The notes beneath the pieces are model-generated. The model saw only the letters and a list, made by a program, of their open reading frames with translations. It was not told where the DNA came from and did not search any database. The translations under genes were made by a program, and so were the position numbers. DNA of 64,000 nt, from contig NMRA01000303.1 in assembly GCA_002633005.1 (NCBI GenBank), positions 59,064 through 123,063 on the forward strand, in the 5' to 3' direction. Positions 1-11,120 of this stretch are shown one piece after another. Numbering within the stretch: the stretch's first letter is position 1; each line of letters begins with the position of its first letter. This DNA comes from Phoronis australis (lineage: Eukaryota > Phoronida > Phoronidae).

Positions 1-113
1 ACACTCAAAGGCGCAACAAGAATTTTGCAGTTGACCTTCATGGAAACTGAGGAGTAGCTTCTTTGTCACAATCAGCTTTAGGCCTACATATCCAAAGTAA
101 ACAATTGCAAAAC

Positions 114-357
114 TATGTAGGCCTAACTGGCCTTACAAATATGTAGGCCTAACTGGCCTTACAAATATGTAGGCCTAACTGGCCTTACAAATATGTAAGC
201 CTAACTGGCCTTACAAATATGTAGGCCTAACTGGCCTTACAAATATGTAGGCCTAACTGGCCTTACAAATATGTAGGCCTAACTGGCCTTACAAATATGT
301 AGGCCTAACTGGCCTTACAAATATGTAGGCCTAACTGGCCTTACAAATATGTAGGCC
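114..357. repeat. 26-bp tandem repeat, about 9 copies
   Basis: The unit atgtaggcctaactggcctt + acaaat is almost unchanged across the array. Confidence 0.95.
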
Positions 358-460
358 TTACACATTTGGCACTGACGGTGTCACATGCCACACTTACACA
401 TCTTTTGCTTGACGTCTCCAAGTTTGACTTCCTAAAACCGCTCTGAGGTGATGGCGTGTT

Positions 461-711
461 ACAACTATTATTAAAATCTTTTGGTCTATTTACACCGACG
501 TTTCGGTCGGTCTATTGTCAAGTGTTCCTGCGTTCTTAGAAGAACGAGCACGGAAAAATCACACCATGATGAGCGTACCACACAACCGTGCTCGTTCTGC
601 TAAGAATGCATGAACACCTGACGATGTCCGGAGAATAGACCTACCGAAACGCCGTTACAATGTAGACAAGAGGTCGGTGTAAATAAACCAAGAGATTTTA
701 ATAATAGTTGT
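461..711. mobile_element. Foldback MITE
   Basis: The left arm acaactattattaaaatct pairs with agattttaataatagttgt at the right end. The arms continue inward (ggtctatttacaccg, acgagcac), giving a near-complete hairpin of 251 bp. Confidence 0.72.
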
Positions 712-1641
712 CTCCAAATTTGCCGCTCAATGTGTTAATTTGTTCTCCCGAAATGGGCATCGCACACCCACTATTTCCATGCAAAATGGGATCTGATGTT
801 TGCCATAGCTAGATAACTCATCTATCGTGGGTACCAGCGAATGAAAAATGGTTACGTCAGCACGAGGCCCGGGGAGACACGCTTATGCCCTACGTTAGGA
901 ATCCGGGCCGTTTAGTGGTATCTTGTAGTTGGACAATACTTCTTTACATCGACCAGGAAAACCGGTGTCTCCGTCCGTCCTTGATATCACGAAAGGTGAT
1001 CTAAGCTCTTATTGTGTTGTGTAGGACAATTACAGCTTGAGCAATGCCTTCACGCCAATGAAATAATGGCTGGAATAAATTGAAATGTCAAAGAGAGAAA
1101 CTGGTATTTTTAACGTGTTTGGCTTCTGTAATTGAACTCCTTGTGAGTGTAGAATCCTTCTTTCGCAGAAAAATTAAGGTAAAAATTGGCCAATGCGCTG
1201 CGATGGGTAATTAGTTGTTGACAGCAGTTTTGAGTCGATGCCTGTTCGTATTAATGTTTTTCATTCAGCATGGAGCATAATTGGCGTTTGCGTCGTGTCA
1301 TCGAAGAAAAGACGGAACCTGGCGATTAGCAAAAGAAAGGTTGAAATCAGGCCTCTGCCGTCGTGTGGAATGCGAACTAAACGCGAGTTGGTTATAATGT
1401 ACCCGAAACAATACAAACATTTACACTCAAGTGTTTCGCATATAGGCGCATGCGCCTAACGTTCAGTTATAGGCAAAGTCGTCTATTCGGCTTGATGGAC
1501 TGATCAACAAGATATAACCCGCTATCAACTGAAAAACTGCGTCAGTCGCTAGTGACAGGAATCAACTATTGATATAGGTTAGTTACTGTTAATGAAAAAT
1601 GTCTCAACTTGTTTGTCAAGTTAGATACACTTTTTGAGCTT
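712..1641. other. No gene seen
   Basis: Unique-looking DNA. The short frame at 1238-1459 has no recognised domain. Confidence 0.5.
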
Positions 1642-1881
1642 GGATATATCTTGAGACCAGGCTGTGGATATATGTTGAGACCAGGCTGTGGATATATGTT
1701 GAGACCAGGCTGTGGATATATGTTGAGACCAGGCTGTAGATATATCTTGAGACCAGGCTGTGGATATATGTTGAGACCAGGCTGTGGATATATCTTGAGA
1801 CCAGGCTGTGGATATATCTTGAGACCAGGCTGTGGATATGTGTTGAGACCAGGCTGTGGATATATGTTGAGACCAGGCTGT
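1642..1881. repeat. 24-bp tandem repeat, 10 copies
   Basis: The unit is ggatatatgttgagaccagg + ctgt. Because 24 is a multiple of 3, frames on both strands stay open (GYMLRPGC repeats on plus). This is best read as an artefact of repeat length, not a gene. Confidence 0.95.
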
Positions 1882-2336
1882 ACAACTGACTTAATGCATC
1901 AAGATGGGGTCGGAGCCAAGCATATGCCAGGAGCACTTCAATTTCAACTCTTTCAGCCGATTTCATAAAGGTGATTTAAAGTTAAACCAGGTTTAAACTG
2001 GACTTAAACCAGGTTTAAAGATAATCTTCATTTCATAAAGGTCGGTTAACTTTTAGACCAGTGGTTTAGTAAAACCTGGTTTGACTCCAATTTAGACATG
2101 GTCTAAGTCAGTTTTCATTTCCCCAATGACATCTATATTCTTTAGATCTGTATTAAGATCTTAAATCAGGTTAAGCTTTAGACTTGGTCAGACCTATGTT
2201 TAAATGTTAAATATGACAGACTTGCAAGATATAGGTGAAACTGAATGAGACCCCGGTGTGCATTTACGACGCAGTTTTAGAGCGAAAATGGACTACTTTC
2301 AATATTCAGTTTTACGACGACACAAGATCAAATGTA

Positions 2337-2497
2337 GCAGGGGCGGATCCACGATTTTTAAGGGGAGGGGATCTGTCAAGGACTTTTTAAAAGGGGGGAC
2401 CAAGTCAACAATTTGAAAATTATAGATTTGATATCACTAAAATCAAGGGAAAAGGGAGTCCGGACCCCTTGACCCCCTGGGATCCGCCTATGTGTAG
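2337..2497. mobile_element. Small hAT-like MITE nested in the 1954-3099 element
   Basis: It begins caggggcggatccac and ends ggatccgcctatg. Both flanks carry tgtag (2332-2336 and after 2493), a possible target duplication. Confidence 0.55.
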
Positions 2498-2788
2498 ACC
2501 AGTTTGTGCTGGATGGTGTCCTGCGGATTCCTCAGAATACGACTGGTGGAGCAGGGCGTCGTCGTAAGCGCCACGGGTTTGACTGGAGATAGCATCTTCT
2601 GATTCTTCTGATTTCCACCTCCATTGGTCTCCGGTTTGATGTTGCCGGGAAGGGGTAAATAAACACTAAAATGGCATGGAAATATATTTGGACACTTATG
2701 ATGTTGCGGCTAATCGTAAGCTTGTACTTTAATGTGTGTATACGTGTGTTGGTCACACACATTACATTTTTCCTCATGAGAAAAGCTT

Positions 2789-2912
2789 CTACACCTTTTT
2801 CGCAAATGTCTGCACTGATTCTACTAGTGTGTGCCTTTGTATACCCACGTGATCAAGGTTTCATTGGAGTACTTCAATAGTTTCTTTGTTGGATTAATCC
2901 AGATCGACACAG
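2789..2912 (+). repeat. Dispersed repeat, pair with 15695-15822
   Basis: ctgcactgattctac, gtgtgtgcc, cccacgtga and acttcaatagtttctttgtt align in order with the second copy. Confidence 0.5.
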
Positions 2913-3380
2913 CTGGGTGGCTTAGATACTTTAAACCTGGTTTTACTAAACCGGCTCCCCGGTCTAACAAAACCAGGCTTTCAGACTTTTAAACCACGTT
3001 GGTGAAATGCAAGTTAGGTTTAAAATTAGACCAGGTTTAGGAAGACCAGGTTTAAGTCTTAAACCTGGTTTTGTTAAACCACCTTTATGAAATCGGCTGT
3101 TTGTGTCAATCACGCCAGAAACCACTGCTCGTGGTCTAAGAAACACGTTGAGACAATTTTTAAGGCGGTTTAAGTGATAGGTTAGTTTCTTCACTCACAA
3201 CGGGATTTGCTTCAAAAGCTTCCCAGAGAGGCAAATGCGCCTAACTCCAGCTGCATATTTAACGTGGCTTTACGTGATTTCATGAGGTGAAAATTAGTAC
3301 TGTTTGAAAAACCTATGCTCATTGTTAGCAAAAACAGAGAAAAGAGTCCAAAAATGACCACCAGCTTGGCAAAAATATAT

Positions 3381-3660
3381 TCTCAAAGGGTTATCTGACC
3401 GCAAGCACGGTTATTAATCTCACCATTAAGACTTTCGTCAATCAAGGTTACCCTAATTCATCTAAAACGGGCTTATTGCTAGTCAAGCGCCATCTGACGG
3501 AAACTCTAACAACGGGCGTCAAGACCAATGAGCTTTATACATAGTTATATCTATATCATTGGTTATGATTCTGAGGCCGACTGAAGTCAATCGCCCGTGA
3601 TTGACGAAAGTCTTATGGTGAGATTAATAACCCTGCTTGTGGTCAGATAACGCTTTGTGA
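3381..3660. mobile_element. Foldback MITE
   Basis: The left arm of about 58 bp (ggttatctgaccgcaagcac through gactttcgtcaatca) is repeated inverted at 3591-3655 with few mismatches. The loop is about 160 bp. Confidence 0.72.
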
Positions 3661-5496
3661 ATACAGAGAAAGCGGTTTTATCTTCTGTTCACCTAAGGGG
3701 ACACCATGGGTTTTAAGGCCTCAAAACGCATTTTCATGATTATTTTTGGATGCCGGGTTGACTTCTTGAAATTCAGCTCTGTTGGTGATTTTATTACAAA
3801 TCATCAGTTTCCGTCATTGGGAGTGCCAGTCATTCGTTGAAGTCAAGCCTTGTGTGGCTTTATCACTCCTAAAATACTCTGCCGGTTAGCGAAAGAGATT
3901 TAGCCTATAGTTCCATCAACAAAGTCTTAGATTGTAACCGTGACCGTTTTGGTTAGTTCACGTTCGATTCCGCACTGAGGCTATCTCAGAAAATCACTTT
4001 TCTTGCCTGTAATGCCCCTTTAACCGTCCGAAACGTTATTCTAATCAGCCGCCACTTGGCTTTACGTGCTTGTTCAGTGTTGGGTACTTTTCACGAGCCG
4101 AACTCGGTCAGTCATATTTTGAACTGTTCTCGAGAATTACGGGGAAAAGTTCTGAAACAGAAATTAATTAAAATGCCTTGTCGTCAATCCATTTTTGTGA
4201 ACCACTCAGTGCTGTAGTGGTAAAATTAGAGATAAGTAGGCGCCCAAAGCCTAGGCAACACATAGCCCCTCGGTTGGCTGGTTAGGGGCTACAATACTTC
4301 CCATTGCTTTCTGTACGCATTTCGTCCCGTGTATTTTAAAGGGGCGGTAGGCCAAATCCGGTCATCGATTAAGAGTTTTCACCTCGCCAAAAATGCATTC
4401 TACTCTCAAAAGTATGACTTAAAGGAGAACGCCACCCAAAAAACAACCTATTTTGTATCAATGTAAATCGAGTAGTTCTACTCGTTAACCGCAGGTTCGG
4501 TTGCGTTACCTGACACCCGACGGCAGACGGAGGTGTTGAAATTATCCAATGACGTAATTGGTTTCACAAGTCGTCTGTTCAGCAGTTCACACCACGGGTT
4601 AGTGGTGTCAGCTTATCGCTAAAAAATCATCGTCTAACACCAATAAATGATCAAACTTCGATGCAATACCCTTAAAAATACACCGAGTTCTTATAAAAAC
4701 GTGTTGTTTTATTTTGCTGTTATGGATTTACTGGTATTTGGACACACCGCAGCCTACAAAGTTCGGCAGGCCAATTTACCAATGTCCGTAGCAGGAGTTT
4801 GGGGTCTTTTCGGAGATAAATTCGAAGTATTCTTCCGTGAAAAACAGACAGGAGAACCTAGATCTGTGTTGTTTATACTAGTGATTTTTTGAGTTCGGAA
4901 CCCGATCAGGCCCGTCACGACCGCCGGGACTGGAACGAACATAAACCAGCTTGAGTAGGAAACTAAACCTCAAGTCACGAAAAGACTAGAATAGTGAGCC
5001 AAAGAAATAACGCGCATGTAATTATTTATGTGAATTAGCCACGAAACTGAAAATTTACTTACTTGTCGGGGGCCGCGAAGTCGGGTTCCCCTTCCACAGA
5101 CCGTCAGGGCAAAGGTTGTACAGTAATGATGATTTGAATAATGTATTTGTATTTCTAAATAAAGATTCCCCTAACATGTAACCATAGCACATAAACTCGA
5201 GTAATTGTTCACAAGAGCTTTCTGTCAGCAAACACTGAATTAGAATGCACACGGCTTCGGTGCCCGGTCAATAACCTTTGTTGCCGGCATCAAAGGCCGG
5301 TAACGCAGTGGTTTATTCATTGCTGGCTTCTCAAAACATTTGCACTCATGAGCACTACAAGCCATTACAAATTGAATCTAATGAGACAGGCTTTGTTTCA
5401 GTTTCATATAAGCATTCATAGGAGGAGAATAATTCATTTTGAAACAGAACGCAGAATAATAAACGTCTACCTGGCAACTCGCCCGGCGCTAATCCT
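3661..5496. other. No gene seen
   Basis: Intergenic sequence of mixed composition; only short open frames. Confidence 0.5.
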
Positions 5497-5987
5497 GACT
5501 TAGTCAAGAGCTTATATATCCGACGAAGATTTCACGGTCGGATCCGTCGTTAGGTTTCACGAGCTCTCAGTTCGAACCGGAATACACTGACCAAGAAATA
5601 CTAGAGAGGCGTCGTGAACAAGCACAGGCAACGGAACGTATGGATAGTTCTTTGGTAAGCCGGAATTCTTCAGGAAATTCACTGTGGACGAAATACCGAC
5701 CCGGCACAGACACGGAGATGTTTCAGGGCCTCACACTTGCTGTTAACAGCTTACCTTTCATTTTTCACTACCGCGAGCCACTTCCTAAGCATTTCGGGCT
5801 CTCGAGGAAGTCGAGAAAACGATATACCCGCTTTTTTCGCAGCTTCATAGTTCAGACAAGCGGGAACGATGCACCGCAATATAGCGGCATTCACTCTGCA
5901 GACGAACCACTGACGTCGCTGCGTCGTTTCTCACTTTCCTCGCAGGTTAACACGACACCTCTCGGCAAGTTGAGGTCGACCGTATAA
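5497..5987 (+). CDS. Exon-like open frame, unrecognised
   Basis: After a TGA at about 5494 a plus-strand frame is open for about 160 codons, with an ATG at 5640. The part before the ATG (FEPEYTDQEILERRREQAQA) is charged, looks coding, and might be helical. A strong donor, TTG/gtaagc, lies at 5654-5660, so a real exon could be about 5500-5654 with the rest intronic. I recognise no family and see no partner exons. It is in a relatively CG-rich stretch. Confidence 0.3.
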
Positions 5988-5990
5988 GAG

Positions 5991-6564
5991 GTGATGTGGA
6001 TATAGACCGATTAAGACGCTAAAAAAGACTAATTAAATCTGGTGGCATTCTTCTTTAAAAATGAGCTTACTTTCTTCAGTGATCCTTTCTGCTTCTACAC
6101 ATATCTTCGATGAATTAAGGTGACTTTGGAGAAGAATTCCAACTCCACTTTTTGGTCACCGTTAACCTTTTCACCGCGCGTGCGATAACCACAAACTATT
6201 TTATTTGAGTCACCTGAGTTAGGCTAAGGCTAACGCGAGACTGAGCGAAGTGCGTGACCTGGCGCGTGACACTTGCAAAATAGCATGGGAAGATATCAGG
6301 TGGAATTCGTGAGTTTTGTGTCCCTTGGACTTTTTGTTCGTTAACAGGCGTGATTTGTCGTAACTTCTTCAAAATGGCACCCTGTGAGAGAAACTCGAAC
6401 GAATCGCGACAGATTTTCATGGATATGTTTAAGTTATGTTGACTAAATTGTATTCAGAGTCATGGTATGTGTTAATTATAACTCCATGTGCATTTATGCA
6501 TGTTTCATTGGATTTTGTTTGCTGCACTTTGAAATGCGTTTATGGGGATGTACAATCGCCTCTG
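5991..6564. other. No gene seen; left flank of LTR element
   Basis: No repeat or coding signal recognised. Confidence 0.5.
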
Positions 6565-7326
6565 TGTCAGAATATAGTCTGACAGTATTTTTAGTTGTAC
6601 ATGTATTGTTTTGTTTTGTTATTCTGTTTGGTTGGCATGTCCCCCTGAGTTAAGTACAATGATGATGTAATTTGTTTACTGCAGTATAGTGTGGAACTTA
6701 TTTCTAGAAGACTCTGGCAGTGGTTAATGCAGTCTGGAATATTCTAGAGACTAGTACATGTTTGTAGAATGGTTGGGTAGATTCAGGAAAGTTCTAGAAT
6801 GTGCTTGAATTGATGAAAAGTTTCAGAACAATGCATTAGGCTATACATACACAAGCTCGGGTTTGTGTTAGTCAGATCACGTCAGTTCAAGAGAAGATCA
6901 AGTCGGGAGATCATGTCAGTTCAAGGGAGATTAAGTCAGTTCAAGGGAGATCAAGTCAGTTCAAGAGAAGATCAAGTCAGTTCAAGAAAGTTAATCAGGA
7001 GATTACAGTTGAGTTGCGGTGAAGAGAATCAGAAGTTACAGCGATAGTCAAGTGAGCCAGCTATAGAGACAGCAGGTTATTGAATCGACGAGTGTAACAG
7101 TTGCTGAACGTGTCTCAGAAGTTCACCACAAGTCAAGGCTTCGCAGCATTGGCTGGAGCATTAACAGACATTACGTCGGATGTTTTGTTTGGGTAGGCTC
7201 GTGAACTTATGGTCGAGATTAATAAAAGGACTAACTCGAACCAGTCTTCAGTCAATCATCGCACCGAAAGCTATTAGCACCGGTCTGTAACAACCTGCGC
7301 CCACCCACTCACGGGGAAAAACGTGA
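6565..7326 (+). repeat. 5' LTR
   Basis: It contains AATAAA at 7221-7226 in the position expected for an R-region polyadenylation signal, and an internal run of about 25-bp subrepeats (cagttcaagggagatcaagt) at 6884-6990. The 60-residue open frame through these subrepeats is not a gene. Confidence 0.88.
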
Positions 7327-7403
7327 CGATTGGCGAGCACGCCAAGAGATTACTGACGGTAACAAGGTGTGATAAAGTGGACTGTTGGAATTAGCAACTC
7401 ACT

Positions 7404-8087
7404 GTGGAGACAAGATCTCAACTAAGGGAGTTAATGGCCCTCAGACAAGAAATGGGTCTGCAGAGGAAGCAACTCCAAATGTCAGCAGCGGTCAGCCGTC
7501 GAGGTTCTCAGAGTAAGGATTCGGTGAAGCATGCTAACCCTGAACGCGCCTTCAAAGGAAAGCTGCGTCTGAAGGAGGGATATATTGGCATGAAGAAGGT
7601 CTCAGTGTTGAAACACACAGGCTGCACAACCATTGTGGTTCGATCCAGTCTAGTCGAACCAGGAGATATGACCTACCGGAAGTGGTCATGCGAGTTGGCG
7701 GACTCTACCAAGAGATGGCTGCCTGTCGCAAAGATCAACATCAAGACACTGTACTACACAGAAGTGTTTGCAATGTGTATGGAGCGTCCTGTGACCGATT
7801 TGGTTATCGGGGACGTGCCTGGCGCCTTGGACCCAGGCGATGTTGAGCGACAGCAGAGAGCAACAACTGCCAACGAGGACAATATAGGCAACAGCCTTGC
7901 GGAGGGTCCGAAAGATGACTCTCAGAAGAGTACTACTTTCCAAGAGGAAAGCCCAGTGACCTCAACTCCAGAGAGAGAAGAGGTGGCCGACATATCGGTA
8001 GGAACAGATCCTGATGAATCCAGCAGGGAAACGGTAGCAGTGACTACCAGTGCTCAAGCAGAGACTGTAAGTCAGGGAGCACTTTAG
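7404..8087 (+). CDS. Retrotransposon ORF with degenerate aspartic-protease domain
   Basis: An intact 227-residue ORF lies between the two LTRs. Residues 1-55 are charged and gag-like. Residues about 65-150 resemble a retroelement aspartic protease: VLKHTGCTTIVVRSSLV sits where active enzymes have D-T-G-C/A-T, and VTDLVIGDVPGALDPGD matches the usual C-terminal I-G-x-D region. The catalytic Asp is His here (CAC instead of GAC), so the enzyme should be inactive. Residues 150-227 are acidic and Ser/Thr-rich. Gag core, nucleocapsid and all polymerase domains are absent. The likeliest history is a deletion that joined the gag start to the protease in frame. The protein name is family-level inference. 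Confidence 0.75.
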   Translation: METRSQLRELMALRQEMGLQRKQLQMSAAVSRRGSQSKDSVKHANPERAFKGKLRLKEGYIGMKKVSVLKHTGCTTIVVRSSLVEPGDMTYRKWSCELADSTKRWLPVAKINIKTLYYTEVFAMCMERPVTDLVIGDVPGALDPGDVERQQRATTANEDNIGNSLAEGPKDDSQKSTTFQEESPVTSTPEREEVADISVGTDPDESSRETVAVTTSAQAETVSQGAL

Positions 8088-8173
8088 CGGCGGATACGGC
8101 AGGTTATGTATATATGCCAGATGATTTTGCATTAGAAAATTATAGAGTAATTTTCTCTTTGGCAGGGGTGTAT

Positions 8174-8992
8174 TGTCAGAATATAGTCTGACAGTATTTT
8201 TAGTTGTATTGTTTTGTTTTGTTTTGTTATTCTGTTTGATTGGCATGACCCCCTGAGTTAAGTACAATGATGATGTACTACAGAATAGTATGGAACTTTC
8301 TAGTAGACTGAGTTCAGTAGTGATGATGTAATTTGTTTACTGCAGTATAGTGTGGAACTTTATAAAAGACTCTAGCATGGCAGTTGTTAATGCAGTCTGG
8401 AATATTCTAGAGACTAGTACATGTTTGTAGAATGGTTGGGTAGATTCAGGAAAGTTCTAGAATGTGCTTGAATTGATGAAAAGTTTCAGAACAATGCATT
8501 AGGCTATACATACACAAGCTCGGGTTTGTGTTAGTCAGATCACGTCAGTTCAAGAGAAGATCAAGTCGGGAGATCAAGTCAGTTCAAGGGAGATTAAGTC
8601 AGTTCAAGGGAGATCAAGTCAGCTCAAGAGAAGATCAAGTCAGTTCAAGACAGTTAATCAGGAGATTACAGTTGAGTTGCGGTGAAGAGAATCAGCAGTT
8701 ACAGCGATAGTCAATAGTGAGCCAGCTATAGAGACAACAGGTTATTGAATCGACGAGTGTAAAAGTTGCTGAACGTGTCTCAGAAGTTCATCACAAGTCA
8801 AGGCTTCGCAGCATTGGCTGGATCATAAACAGACATTACGTCGGACGTTTTGTTTGGGTAGGCTTGTGAACGTACGATCGGGATTAATAAAGGATTAACT
8901 CGAACCAGTCTTCAGTCAATCATCGCACCGAAAGCTATTAGAACCGGTCTGTAACAACCTGCGCCCACCCACACACGGGGAAAAACGTGACA
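8174..8992 (+). repeat. 3' LTR with an internal duplication
   Basis: It aligns with the 5' LTR throughout but carries about 50 extra bp near 8277-8325, a diverged partial duplication of the gatgatgtaatttg / tatggaactt segment. AATAAA lies at 8886-8891. Confidence 0.88.
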
Positions 8993-9152
8993 CCCTGTAT
9001 ACCTGCGGCACCCAGGGCGATCTAAGTGCCTACGCAAAGCCCTGCTTATCACCTCGAGCTCTGAATTTTAAATGTACATTGAACTCTAAAAACCTGACTC
9101 ACAAACATGTAGGCCTCTTTTTGACTCACGAGTGAGTATTTACTTCGAATCT

Positions 9153-9345
9153 ACAGTGGCGGATCTAGGTTGATGTTGTTGACCCAACCACACATACTGG
9201 AGAAGGCAGAGGTCCGTGTGCATTCCAATCGGTCTCTTAATAGGGGCCCAAACACAATTATAAAGAAGAATAGGCCCGTAACGCTCAGACGTTTTCAGTC
9301 GCCCGTTGGGTGTGTCCTAAGGGCCCTCTTTATCCGCCTATGGTA
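9153..9345. mobile_element. Small MITE related to the 2337 element
   Basis: It begins cagtggcggatctagg and ends tatccgcctatg, the same terminal pattern as 2337-2497. Confidence 0.5.
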
Positions 9346-9787
9346 TAACTCCACAATAGTTACTTCTATGTTGAAATATTAGTCTAAAATTTCGTAACTC
9401 TGTACGCTTCAAAGACTATAATTACACAAACACTGACGTTTTATTCTTAATGAGCTGAACGCCATGTACAAAGCGCACACGTGCGTGCGCTTATCCAAGT
9501 AGGGCTTCCTTGCACGTAGCTGTAAGTTCTTATTTTTCATTTAGTTTTAAAGTTAGTAAAATACTGTCCAAAGATAGAGTGCTTAGTTACAGAATCCTCA
9601 GTCCACAAATTTTCTTGTCGGCAGTCTTGTTCTTCTCCAATTTACATGATCTGCACTGAGAACTAGGCCTATCAGTAGTTCTGTGTTGTCGAATCCAAGT
9701 TTCTTCATAAGGCTTTGGGTCTAACATGGAAAGCGGGGACCATTGACCTTTGCCAAACCGGCAGCAAGCTGAGGGTGGTTTCTAATA
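9346..9787. other. No gene seen
   Basis: Intergenic DNA between two MITEs. Confidence 0.5.
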
Positions 9788-10929
9788 CAGTGCTGTGGGG
9801 TGAAGGCGAACGTAGGCGCAGCTAACCACCTTTTGGCATTTGAACGCAGCGCATACGCACGTAAGTTATGTTCAGTGCTCAAGGTGATGCACTTACTTAC
9901 CTCCAATTTACCACTACAGCACTGTTCTACTAGCAACAACAGTGAGCGTTTGTTACTATCAGATTCCATTTCTCTGAATCCTTGCTCATATCCAACTGCA
10001 CTGCAAGGAAGATTCTTATGCATAGGTCAACAAAGTTGTCGCAGAGCACTTGGTAGGTTGTCTACTCTAACCGTCTCCTCTATTGCTACGTTGTGGCAAC
10101 CAGCCCAAACCTCTCGCAAACACCCCTGACTTCGTGCCCGCCATGTCTTATCCCAGATCCCATCGGCCACCTTTTGGGGTCCAACGTGCTCAGAAAAGAG
10201 CAAAATAACAGCTCATCATTTTCAAGTGAACGCCGCTCCAATTTCACAACACTTGAACATTTCGAATAACAGTGGTTCAGGACGTATTGTCACGGTTGTT
10301 CCTTTAAGGGTTTCCTTAAGTTCCATTGACCCAAACTTCTTGAGCGCATGTCAGTGCAGTGGCGATTGCCTGCCCGGTATTATAAACCATATACTAAGGA
10401 GACGAACCATCCGACGAAAAAGCTTTTTTGCTTGTAGCATAGTTGTCAGGGTTTCCCACAAAGAGGCTTGACAACTCTTCTAGCACATCATGCATAAGCA
10501 CAAGATTCTGAATGAATGTGTGACTTTCCAAATGCCACAGTAATCCCAAAACAAGCTCCGATCTCACGAATCAGGGTTTCTGACTTCACTGGCTAACTCT
10601 CAATGTTGATGTAGTGTGTTCATGGAGCTGTTTATTTGACGACTTACCCGAGTTTTGCCAATCATGAGCTCATTGAAGCATGCATGGCCGCCAGGGTCGT
10701 CAGCGTATCCGCGAATCGATACCGTAAGCTATAGTATCAAGACGACTACACCGTCACTTGAATTACGGTGCGTATATGTAGAGCTACGTTAAAATGTAAA
10801 AAGGTGGTTGGCTGCGCCTACGTGCGCCCACGTCCCACTATACCGTAACTTACGGTGCATAGGCGCTACATTCATTGCAAAAAGGTGGTTGGCTGCGCCT
10901 ACCTGCGCCTACACACCACTACAGCACTG
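9788..10929. mobile_element. 1.14-kb foldback element
   Basis: The arms start cagtgctgt at both ends and pair for about 90 bp with mismatches (gtaggcgcagctaaccaccttt and gcacgtaagtta on the left). The right side carries a second, tandem copy of the arm core at about 10797-10835. No domain is recognised inside. Confidence 0.6.
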
Positions 10930-11077
10930 GAACCACTGATGTGCTGTGCCGGGCGGGTTGGCTAGTTTGAGAAACCGTAGTTCTAAAACTAGTCGATAGA
11001 CGGTGAACCATTTGCTCAATTTCTCGACTCGCAGGTTCCCTACGTGCCTAGCCACGCAAAATGGTAAATGTTGTCCC

Positions 11078-11120
11078 TTTTGTCCATCTGACGTCACACG
11101 CATGCTGGCGCCCCCAGTGG
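11078..11120. repeat. Inverted-pair element with CRE- and CTCF-like motifs (left copy)
   Basis: It contains ctgacgtcac (CRE-like) followed by ggcgcccccagtgg, which on the minus strand is CCACTGGGGGCGCC, one mismatch from the CTCF core. It is repeated inverted at 12229-12272. Confidence 0.5.

Larger units (their letters stand above)
1954..3099. mobile_element. 1.15-kb TIR element
   Basis: A perfect 20-bp inverted pair starts CAGCCGATTTCATAAAGGTG at 1954 and ends at 3099. Near each end lie many short palindromes of the form ttaaacc-aggtttaa. The flanks share only ttt. No ORF with a known domain is present. Confidence 0.68.
6565..8992 (+). mobile_element. LTR retrotransposon, internally deleted, Gypsy-like
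   Basis: Two long direct repeats, 6565-7326 and 8174-8992, start TGTCAGAATATAG and end near AAAAACGTGACA (TG...CA). They bracket only about 850 bp of internal sequence. The flanks ctctg and ccctg are a possible 5-bp target duplication with one mismatch. The internal region begins TGGCGAGCACGCC, a plausible primer-binding site start, and has a G-rich stretch (ggcaggggtg) before the 3' LTR. No reverse transcriptase, RNase H or integrase is present, so the copy would need proteins from another element. Confidence 0.88.

Noticed and set aside
6865-8710. Two almost identical 60-residue ORFs (MLVRSRQFKRRSS...) as a gene pair
   Set aside because: They lie in the two LTRs over short subrepeats and are a by-product of the LTR duplication.
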